This document shows, piece after piece, positions 49,031-60,000 of a stretch of DNA of 64,000 nt. This DNA is from Antedon mediterranea (taxonomy: Eukaryota; Echinodermata; Crinoidea; Comatulida; Antedonidae). Where the stretch lies: the NCBI RefSeq assembly GCF_964355755.1, contig NC_092673.1, positions 28,711,001 to 28,775,000 of the forward strand. Direction: 5' to 3'. The notes beneath the pieces are model-generated. The model did not search any database. It saw only the letters and a list, made by a program, of their open reading frames with translations, and was not told where the DNA came from. Made by a program: the position numbers and the translations under genes. Every line of letters begins with the position of its first letter. Position 1 is the stretch's first letter.

Positions 49031-51770
49031 ATGATGAGTTCATCAGCAGATCCACCGAAAAATTTCGGTACCGTAGGCGAAGCCCAACCAAACGGACAGA
49101 ACATGCAGAGGGACGGAGATGGTCCGCCTCCGAATCCGCAGGAGATGGGGTTTTGTTTTCGAATGTTTGTTAGAGGCGTCGGTGCTTTGTCAGGCCTAGG
49201 TATGTGGGTAGGCAATTTAGGCCTAGCTTAATTGTTTAGTGTTGTGTTATTACGAACAGTCAGTTTATAATTAAACGATAACAATGAATGAATGGCAATC
49301 AATTATGATATATTTTATATGTATTTTTACTAAATAAAATGGGCTACTACTACACTAATGCAATGGTGGTGGATAATAATATTAATACAAAATACATACA
49401 TAGGTTTAAAATATTAAAATACATACACATACAATATTTATAACATACAGTTACTACTAGTAGTAGTTGGTATGCTTAAGCCTTAAATAAATAGGGACAC
49501 TATTAATTTATGCATAAATTATATAATAATATCATTTACTCCATGATAATATTCAGGTTGAAATTATCAGACCGTTAGGATAGAGTGCTCAGTACCAAGG
49601 TAGAGCATAAATAAATAAATAAAATAACAGAAGAAAACTTGGCAAGTTTTCTGCTGTTATTTTATTTATTTAAATTATAATAATAAATATATTTCAACAT
49701 TTGTGTTTTCTTTTAGTTTTGGTAGCTCTTGGAATTCTCACATGTATATCTATTACTGGACATTGCATTATTGCTGGTGTCCTCATGATGTAAGTATTCA
49801 ATCATTAAAAACATAAACTATCATCTGGTGATAATCTATAAATAACCTACAGAGAAGGAAACGCGGAGACCTCATCGAAGTTTTTAAATTTTTGAATGGT
49901 TACGAAAATATAGATCGCCACTCCTTTTTTAAATTAGCATCTGAAGTTGGTCCAAATATCACTCGAGGCTCAACTTTTAAATTAAAGAAACCTAGATGGA
50001 ACTCAACTAAACGGAATAATTTTTTTGACACTAGAGTAATTAACAAGTGGAACTCGCTGCCCGAATCTGTTGTCAATAGCAAGAGTGTAAATTCATTCAA
50101 AAACAAGCTTGACAAATACACACACATACACACATATGAGAGAAGAGGCTCCCTACGAGTTTAAAAACTCATTGCCTCTTAACTTTACTAAAGGTAAGAA
50201 TTACTAAAGGTAAGAGTTTAGACCCAACACCCAATTCTTTACCCATTACTTTTTCAGATTGTTTGGCGTGATTGTGTTAATGTTAGAAGCCCCTATTTGC
50301 TGTTCATTTATAGAAATTACAGCTTCAATCAATAGATGGAGTGAGAACAGGCCTCCTTGGCTTAAGGCTATTTCATATTTTGTGTAAGTAGTAGATGTAA
50401 ATAATAATAATATAATAATACAATATTAGAAATGATGTAAATATGTACTGTTTAAGTTTTTTTACTGTTTTTATATACTATACCGTAAATCTTCTAATTT
50501 TTTAACCCTGGGTTATTATTCTTTGATTGTTTTTTGGGTGGGTTACTATTAGAGTAGTGGGTTACTATTAGAGTAGTGAGTTACTATTACTAATCTTAAA
50601 TTAGGCACCTGAAAATAGTAACTCACCCCCAACGTTTCCGGTCAGCAACTCATACCAAAATAATAAAACAGTACAGTAGGAATAAACAAATTTGGTTGAA
50701 CTCTAACTTTATTTTATAAACTCAAAAACACTCGATCCTCCCTCACTCCCGAGATCAACATGCATTATCTCCTTATTTTCAAAATACGGCTGCATCATAA
50801 GTTGTTGTGACTCTAATAGTAACCCCCATGCGTTACTATTAGAGTAGTGGCTTTCTACTAGTTATAGATTGACTTATAAGGTGGGTTACTATTAGAAGAG
50901 GGGTTACTATTAGAGTAGTGGGTTATTATTATAGATTGACTTATAAGGTGGGTTACTATTAAAGTGTGGGTTACTATAAGTAGATTTACGGTATATTATA
51001 TTTTGGCATTATTATAGGCAAAATATGTGGTACAGCAGCATAATACAGTATCACATGTGACGATTAACAAACTATTTATATTACATTGTTTTTGCTTTGT
51101 ATTTTAATGAATATTGCATTGTTTTTAGTGTATTCGGCAAAGCTCTAATATTTTAATGATATTTTAACTTACCATTCTTCAAGAGAACAAGAACCTGTTA
51201 GTGGCTGTAATTATCACTGTTGGTTTTGATTAAATAAAATAAAAAATAAATTAAAAAAATAAATGATATGATTGTATTTTTCTAATAATACTTTTATTAT
51301 AATTATTTTATGACAGCCTTGCAATCGTACCTGTTATCTTCTGCACCTCACTAACTGTATTTTTGGGAGTTTTACCAGTGTTCGCTACAGGAGTTTTGTA
51401 TGGCTTAATATTTGTTGGGAAAAAGTAAGTAATCATCATCTCGTAAAAATATTTTTTTGACTATTATTATCAACTCATGCCAATATCACAATACAGATAA
51501 AAAGAACTGATCTTATAAACATTTAATTAAATAAAAAACACTTTTTAAAAACCGTACTTTTCAGTATCAAACAACTAATTTCTTCAGTTTCCAGTTAAGC
51601 TTGAGGACCAAAAATAAGTACATTTACAATTAGTGTTAGCTGTCATTGTGTTTATTGTCTTCTTCTTTTTCAGAGGGGATGGCGTGCAAACAGCTCACGT
51701 CAACCGCAAGGTGGAGATGAGCAAGTTGGTTGCAAACGAACAAGCAATGGGCACGAAAGATATTCCTTGA
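49031..51770 (+). CDS. CACFD1: Flower family four-pass membrane protein (CACFD1 homologue)
   Basis: Five exons: 49031-49199, 49717-49789, 50258-50383, 51317-51424, 51674-51770; 573 nt in phase, stop TGA at 51768, 190 residues. Human CACFD1 is about 172 and fly Flower about 195. Seen: a polar Pro-rich N-terminus, four hydrophobic stretches (VLVALGILTCISITGHCIIA, the GVIVLML segment, the AIVPVIF segment, and VFATGVLYGLIFVGKKGDG), and the family signature MLEAPICCSFIE. Its Glu corresponds to the acidic residue proposed to line the Flower channel. Family knowledge: synaptic-vesicle and plasma membrane protein proposed as a calcium channel, linked to endocytosis and cell competition. Two adjacent ATGs (49031, 49034) and an upstream in-frame ATG (48956) leave the exact start open. 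Introns 2 and 3 contain a LINE fragment and a TIR element respectively. A possible poly(A) signal ATTAAA lies near 51830. Confidence 0.9.
49848..50220 (+). pseudogene. 5'-truncated LINE reverse transcriptase tail in Flower intron 2
   Basis: Reads LQRRKRGDLIEVFKFLNGYE, then RGSTFKLKKPRW, VINKWNSLPESVVNSKSVNS and FKNKLDKY, the end of a CR1/L2-like polymerase. The downstream tail repeats 'ttactaaaggtaaga' twice. Same lineage type as the copy at 48331 but clearly diverged from it. Confidence 0.72.
50483..50991. mobile_element. TIR element of about 509 bp in Flower intron 3
   Basis: Outer ends CCGTAAATCT and AGATTTACGG, bordered by TA. Inside, 'gggttactattagagtagtg' recurs many times in both orientations. 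Confidence 0.65.
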
Positions 51771-51918
51771 AACAATATATATTTACCGCATGTTTCTTGT
51801 AGTTACACATTCCAAGTTATCATTCCTCATATTAAAACCATCTATTTACAGATACGTATATAAATTATATTATGTATATTTGTATATGTAAATCAATTGT
51901 GTTGTGTAGCACTGCGTA

Positions 51919-52063
51919 AATTATATATAAATCACACTGTCGAATTATAGAAACAGTGCTCACATTCGGAACATGATCTCACAGTCGCTCGACGCGATTG
52001 TGAGATCATGTTCCGAATGTGAGCACTGTTTCTATAGTTTGACAGTGTGATTTATATATAAAT
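51919..52063. repeat. Near-perfect 68-bp-arm palindrome downstream of Flower
   Basis: Left arm 51919-51986 and right arm 51995-52063 pair with about three mismatches around a 7-8 bp loop (ctcgacg). Probably a foldback element; about 150 bp past the stop codon. Confidence 0.85.
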
Positions 52064-53117
52064 TATATTACATTTTTTCTGGGGCAGATCTTGAAATAGG
52101 GGGTTTTGGGGGTGGGGAGGTGCCAGGGCATTCAAATATTGATGGAATGTTACACACTAAGTATTTAAGCCACAAGCGTCGGAAATGTTACTGTCGTACA
52201 TGAAATACATGATAAATGTCACCCAGAGTTGGCCAGAAATGACACTAAAAGAGGTAAAAAAGATATGCCTGTTAATGTTTAGTGGGGGAGGGCTAAAGCT
52301 TGTTTAGGATCCGCCTAAGTCCGTGCCTGTTTATCTGAACATTGTACACATCTCAAGGATCTCCAGGATTTTATTGGGGCCCTCCTACATTAGCTTGTCC
52401 ATAGATCTCCAGAACCTTTCAGGTTTCCAGAAAAAAATAAATTGTAAAATGCTTGTAAGGTGCCTGTATATGATATGAACTTATTGGGGTGCTTTTGATG
52501 GTATGTGTGCTTGTTTTTGACATAGCAACAAGGTGCTTAGTTTAAAAACGAGGGACTTGGGTTAAACAAGGAACTACTTAGTTTAGATGAAGTTTTAGTT
52601 TAAACGGTAAGTTAAAAAGGGCTTATTAAAGGATGAACTCAATTTAAAAGTGAGACAATATTGACTTTTAAAACTTTTATATTTAACTAGAATAGTAATC
52701 TGTTTTTTTTTTAGTATTAAACTTATTTATGACTTGATTCAAAATCTTAATAATTTTTATTCTAATTAGGGACCAATTGATTTTATTTGGAGGGAAACAA
52801 ACACATGAATTTCACAATACTGTAGTATTATTTAAAAAGTATTACTTTATTATTGTAATAATGTAATATAAAATGATCATACTAGACATACATAGATATG
52901 TATATTTTACAAGTTTAACATGTACTATACTAAAATATAAATATTATCTCAAATTATTAAACTTTAAGAACTATGAAACCAATAGATAATATTCAGCTAT
53001 TTTTAAGGTAAGGTTTAAAGCAAGCAAAAGTATATACAATAAACTTTATAAATTAATGATAAAGTTTAAAAAACAAATTTGTGCAATGATTCCAGTGACC
53101 CTGTAATATTGGTTAGC

Positions 53118-53372
53118 TTTCCATTTATTGATTATATCCAATATTGATTAGTTTACATTTATTGATTATATTCAATATTGATTAGGTTTCCATTTATTGA
53201 TTATATCCAATATTGATTAGTTTCCCATTATTGATTATATCCAATATTGATTATTTACAATATATTGATTATATCCAATATTGATTATGTTTCCATTTAT
53301 TTATTAGGTTTCCATTTATTGATTATATCCAATATTGATTAGGTTCCGTTTATTGATTATATCTGGTACTGG
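53118..53372. repeat. Minisatellite, about 36-bp unit
   Basis: Seven or so units of 'ccatttattgattatatcca' plus 'atattgattagg' between the Flower and PLP-enzyme genes. Confidence 0.8.
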
Positions 53373-53767
53373 GGCAACATATTTATTACAATAAGTTCTA
53401 ACTATGGAACGCCAAGGAGCGAAGTATAAAACGCCATTGTGCGAAGTGATTTTAATTATATTAAAAAGCAAATAGCAACTAATATTGAAAAGTTGAAATC
53501 TAATATTAAATATAAATAATAATTATTTATGGTAAATAAAATATAAAGTAAATTATAGGGTGACTTATTTTATTTAATGTTTCTCACATTAAAGTTAGTT
53601 CATTGCATTGAAAACACCCTCTCATTTAATTCAATTATATAAAACGATTAGGGTTATCATAATATAATATAATCAAAGCAATTTAAAAAGATCAAAGGAC
53701 TGTTACGCGTTTCTCACACTTGGCAAGGCAAGCTCAGTATGGTATCGCATCGCAAGTACTTTGATCA

Positions 53768-53878
53768 TATTCGCGTCGTGATTAATGTATCATCCGAACT
53801 GTCGCATGTGATTGGTCAACTTACCTGCGTTTTTGCTTCGTCATTGCGCGTTGCGTCCAAGTGTGAACCGAGCTTTAA
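53768..53878. mobile_element. Partial family B MITE
   Basis: Right-hand two thirds (catccgaactgtcgcatgtg ... gtgaaccgagcttta), about 150 bp upstream of the PLP-enzyme gene. Confidence 0.55.
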
Positions 53879-54083
53879 TATCAAAAGGGAAGCAACATTG
53901 CGACAACGGTATAATCAGGAGTTCTCCCTGGTATAATCTGTGCTATTTACACAACAGAACTGCTACTGCAGCAGCAAACGCTATTGCCACTGTGAATTGT
54001 TTAGCGTAACCAGTTACATTCATTGTGTTATGTGGAAGGCTGGCTTCATAAGAAGAATTTGTATTCACTTGACGAAGGAGAAG

Positions 54084-57000
54084 ATGAAGATCACACCAAC
54101 GTTTGGAAAAGTATTTCGCGATTCGGAATATGCACTTGATCCAGATGTGACGTTTTGTAATAATGGGGCGTTTTCAGCTGTCCCGAAGCAAGTACTATTT
54201 TCACAGGCTAAGTAAGGACATTTGTATAATTTAAGTAAGGGTACAATTGACGGCGGAATAAACGGTATTATGGTAGGCCTACGGTCACTGCAATGCAAGA
54301 CAATAAACAGTACTCTTTCAAGTTTGATCAATGTGCTTTGCTTTATTGCCGGTCCGCCAGATAGTCTGATGACTTTCCCGCCTCGACTGTGTTGCTTATA
54401 TCTCGGATTGCTTGCCTCCAGTCCTGTCTGTTTTCTGCTATTCTCCGAATCGTTTCTATATCTTTTATACTATTGATCCTAGGAGGTAGTGCAGTTGATG
54501 ATTGCTTAAGCGTGGTTCCCACTAGCGACGCAACACAAGGACGTAACGCAACGCAAGTGAATTGACCAATCACAAGCGATGGCTTATTCGCTTGTGATTG
54601 CTAACTGTCTATAACTTCGCTTGTCATTGGTTAAAACGCTTGCGTTGCGTTTATGTCCTTGCGTTACGTTCTAGTGGGAACCAAGCTTTATGAAGGGTGA
54701 TCATCAGGTCGTTAGATAGAGTTACCAATAGTATGGATCGTGGTCGTCCTCTATATTTTTGTTGCTTGCAGCTGATCAATGTAGTTGATAATTAAAATTG
54801 AGTTTTTATTCAGATTTAGGTATATGCAGGAAACGGACCCAGAAGCCTGGTTTCGCTATAAAGTTAAAGAAGCCATTTCTAATGCGACGGACAATGTTGC
54901 CGACATGTTTGGGTCAAATAAAGAAAACTTGGTTTTAGTAGAAAATGCAACTACTGGTAAGACAACTAAACATTTTTTGAGAACAGCATTGGCGGCCCCA
55001 GTGGTTTTTCGAGAATGTTTTAAATTCTATATACTTTTTAGTTTGCTCAGGATAGCCTATTTGAGGTTGAAGATCTTAAGTTTGGTTCCCACTAGAACGC
55101 AGCGACGTATCGACGCAACGTGTTGTATTGCGTAATGACAAATGGAAACCGACGACGCAAAAGTGCTGCAAACATCACAGGTTTATTTTACCCAGGCAAC
55201 AGGAGGGCAAACACTATTATTGGAAGGGCATTTTGTAAAGCTTGGTTCCCACTAGAACGTAACGCAAAGACGTAAACGCAACGCAAGCGTTTTAACCAAT
55301 GACAAGCGAAGTTAAGGTCGGTGCACACCAAACGCGAAGCCGCGAATTTCGCGTTAAAAAGTGACGCACGCGGCAGGCGACGGACGCTTCCAGTGTGAAC
55401 ATACAATAGGCCATAAGCAGTAAATTCTAACGTTTCATCTCGTTCCGATGTCATGGATCTACAATTTCTTTACATATTTAGAATAATAATTTTATAAATA
55501 ACAACATATCAAAAGTTCTCCATAATCGTGTTAGACAATTTTGAGAAATTACTGTTTTATTTTGGTACTTTATTTTAATATACACCGCGTGAGTGATTTG
55601 GTCGGGCCGAACGTTACACGTTCAAATTATCCGCAACGTCTTAAAAACTGTACCACGTGATCGTATTTCACCAATCATGCTCTGTTTACAGATGAGGGGA
55701 ATCCCCAAAACTCACACACGGCAACGTCACACGTGGACAAAAATATTCAATGATGAATGGAGCTAGACGTGGAGGAAAATTTGTTTGATTCCCCACCGAA
55801 CAAATGCTACTGTAAACGAAGAAATGATGCATCTTATGATCATCCTATTGTATTGAAATAGTCTCCTGCTCATATAAGAAATTGGATTTTTAGAATGTTA
55901 CCACTTAAACCAGTGTGCTATATTAATAATATTCGTACAGAAAGGCTAGGCTAGCTAGCTACGTCTTTAGGCTCTAGCCTAAAGGCTTAAGGTAGCACAC
56001 TGGCCTAGGTCTGGAGGTGTATACTAGGCTACTCTCAAGATGGCATAGGCTAGGTAGGCCCAGCAGCAGCAGCACAGTACAGTTAGGCCTGCTACTAAAC
56101 TATAACTTAATGGGCTGTTATTAAGTTAAAACGGCGACAAACGGAATACAAAGACACAGGTGAGGATAGCATAATTTTATTTTTTAGTACATTTTGAGCA
56201 AACATAATAAATACACATTAAAATTAATATATTATTATTTATTATTATTAATAATTACAATTGTTTGAAATAATTAATTTGGTCTGGCCTAGAGTAAGCA
56301 GGCTTTCCCTATACTGTACCTAGGCTATCCTATTTAGTATTATGCATTCATTTTGATGGCCTGGTCCGAAGACTAGGCCTAGCTAGGCCTAGTATTCATA
56401 CATCAGCCCGGTATTATTTTTATTTATAAATGCTTAATTTTAATTTAAAATAATTTATTTCATTTCAACTGTATCATTTCAATTCAATTTATATTCAATT
56501 ATTTATGTCTAGGTTGTCTAGTGGAAAGGAGGCACCAAAATGCTGAACACGTTCACTGATTCTGGTAAGTTTTGGATCCTTTTTTAATGTAGAGATGAGA
56601 AATGCCAAATGATTTATGTTTTGTTATAATTATATACAATAGTAGTAAAATTAGTAATGAAAGTTAAAATACAGTAGTAATGAATGCAAGAAATAGCTGA
56701 AAAACATCCATTACTTTAAAAATGTTTTATATACCAGGTTGCATTGTCAATAAACACTATATAGTAATGGAAAGTGTGTGGTAGAATAAGTAAAGTTGAA
56801 AATGTTTCAACATTTCTGTGTATGGTTTACCACAAATCTGAACTAATTTTTAAATATAAAACCAAAAAGATTCATTGTAATTTAATAATATTCAGTTTAA
56901 CTAAAATATTAAGTAATCAATATAAATTAGATAATCTATTCTTGATTATTTGTTACAGAAATGATACCAACTTCAAAACAATTGTCATCATCTTGAATTT

Positions 57001-60000
57001 TTCATAAACTTCAAAACCATCAACTGGCTGAATGTAAAATACTTACTGCAAATGTTGCTGAATCTATGTTTAATTGTACCTACCTACCACGTAGTATGTA
57101 CATACTGTATATGAAGGATATTCCACATAGTAATTATTACTTATTAATTAGTTAAAGTATATTTGCTATTTCCATTGTACACTGGCCATGCCGCACCTGA
57201 AATTGACAACTTTTCTACTTGACTACTAGTTATGCTGGTACAACGTATCTAGAGAAGAGTAGGATTATATACATTGTATATTGGGCAACATGTAGGGTTG
57301 TAAAAAAACACAAATCCAAAAGAAACAAAAAAAAATAAATGAAAATACATTACAAGGTATTTGTTGTATATTGTGTGTATATATGTCCATCTCATATCAT
57401 TATCAATAATAATAGTTCTCTCCACAAGACTTACATTCATGTTATCAATATAAAAACAGTAAAAATGGGCTGGCAGGCCTACTTATCTGGTGTTTCACAG
57501 AAAAAAATGGGTTGTTTTTATGGAAGCTCCTGGCCTAAATTGGCACTAAAAACTCCTAAAAAATGCAATATTTAAGTTACAATAAATAAGTTATTGCATA
57601 ATCATTTATTGTTTGTGTTGAAAATTTACTCAGATGTCACTAACCTATTAGCATACCCATTGCATGAATATAAATATTATTATGGCAAGTCATTTTCTAA
57701 GAAATCATGTAGGCTTACGTACTCCTCAAAAACAAATAAAACATCAAAATTATCTATAAAATTTGCAAATTCTCAGCTGGTGCAGTGCATCTTCCTATAT
57801 AAAAAAAATCATCCTATATAAAAAAAATCATCAAGCTGGTTTGAAAAGGTTGTTTATCAACCCTCTCGGGTAGTTGTACAGAAAAGGCATAGTATTTATT
57901 CAGGCGCCTTTTACGGTTTGAGTCGAGTTCACACAAAATTGGCACTAAAAACAAAAAAAATGCAATGTAAGTTACTATCATATTATTGCATAATAATTTC
58001 TTTTGCGTTGAAACTTCACTTGTGTGTCACTAACTCACTAGGATACCCATTGCATGAATATAAATACATAGTGAGAGTTGATTATTAAAATATAACTGCT
58101 CAAAAAACGACTAAAAGATATTAAAATTATCTATAAAATTGGCCAAATCTCAGTTTTTGCATCTTCATAAATAAAACCTCCCTGAAGCTGACAAGCTGAA
58201 ACTTTGAATCTTGTTTAACAACCCTCTCAAATAGTTGGGAAAAAAATATAAATATGGTATGTCAATTAGTTACGAAGATATTGTGTCTTAAACATCTTGA
58301 AAAGTGCAATTACAACTAAATAATTGTAATTTTTCAGTTTTCCTCAAATACAAAATACTTATTTTTTAAATTTTAAATTTTGGATAAGTGTTCACAATAT
58401 ACTGGACTACTCACAGAGAAAAGACAATTGCATTTGGACAAAGACTTTTAAAGATATTGGCCCATAAAAGTACCTCCAGACCTCAAAAAGTGCCTTTTTT
58501 GCAGTAGTGGGGTACCTTTGAGAGGCCATTGCTCAAAAGTGTACAAGTATTTCATGGAGAACTTTTGATATAGTATGTGTAACATATTCATTTCACAATA
58601 TCAACTTTCAAAATGTAGATCCAAGAGGTGGGAACGAAATCCATGTTCTAGGCATCTTTTGAGCTACTGCTTATGGCCTACAAGCGAACAGTGTACGATA
58701 GTCGAATTTCAACTTCAACGCGTTGAAAACGACAGCAGCGAAGGCTTCGCACGCGAATTTTCAAAAGTTGAACCTTGGTCAACTTTTTGAGGCGTCGCGA
58801 GCGCGGTTTGCGTTCGTCAACCAATCAGAAGTCAGGAATATCTCTCATCGACGACACCGACGGCAAAAAAATGGTGGCTGACGAGCGAGGTCTTTATGGA
58901 AATACTTACCCTTCTTGTCTTTACGATAAGGGAAGTAAGTCATACACAAACAGAAACATAAGGATTAATGCATGAAGACAATAATTTCAGACAAACATCT
59001 GTGTAGAAGAATGCCAGAAAAACTAGGCCTAAAACGCGTCAGAGATCAATTTGTAAAGTGAGTTGGCAAGCCTTCTATTTCTAGCCTACCTAGGTTTAGG
59101 CCATACTAGGGCCTAGCTAGGCCTACCTAGCTAGCCTGGCTACATATACCCTAGTAGGCTAGGCCAGGCCTAGCCTAGGTTAAGCCTACAAATAAATGAG
59201 TACAGTAGCCTACTAGGCTAGGCTAGGTTTAGCCTAGGCCTAGGCTACTTATTATTATTAATTAATATTTATAGGCCTAATATTTAGTTGATTTAGTGTT
59301 GTAAGGCTAGGATAGGCCTAGTAGTAATATTAATACATAAATACTGTTGTTTTTGTTTCTTTTATTTTAGGTCAATTAGATGAACATTGATAAATTGGAT
59401 CCTTCAGGCTATTACCAGCGTTTATACAAACTCCACCAATGACCAAGCTAGTAGTTTAAGCGGCCAGTAGGCCTATATTGCCATGGAATTAAGAGCAATT
59501 GCTCTTCAAAAACGTGGACTGGCAATTATGAGGCTGACACAGGTTTGTATAGACTTTTTTCAAATGTGTATGTCAGTTGGTGACATACATTGGCCAGAAA
59601 AAATGATTTGAGCAATATGCCTTACTATAGCAATTTTTTAATACTTGTTTTATTTTTTTTATAGAAAATGGAAGAGATTAAGGAGGAGTTGGACTGTAAC
59701 TAGTATTTATTAAGTGGTTATAGAAGGAAAGCTGAACTTAATGTCTTTTTTTAGCAATAGAGAACACATGGAAATATATGTATATGTTTTGTTATACTCC
59801 AATACTAAAAAAATAGTCAAATTGGCTGCCAGCTAATGGAATTTTTTTCATTTTATAAGTGAAAACAAAAGTTTGTTGGGGTTTTTTTTTCTATGTAAGT
59901 GATTAACTTTGTTAAAACTACAAAATGTCCTATTCAAATTTGATTTTAATCATCTTCATTTTTCATGATTCTATGGGACAATACATCTTTAAGTTTAGTG

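Larger units (their letters stand above)
51771..53767. other. Spacer between Flower and the PLP-enzyme gene
   Basis: Contains the Flower 3' flank, the palindrome at 51919 and the minisatellite at 53118. I see no coding exon in it. Confidence 0.45.

Noticed and set aside
56511-57007. Possible small gene (ATGCTGAACACG then donor gtaagt at 56563)
   Set aside because: No following exon could be joined with confidence; left as transposon interior.
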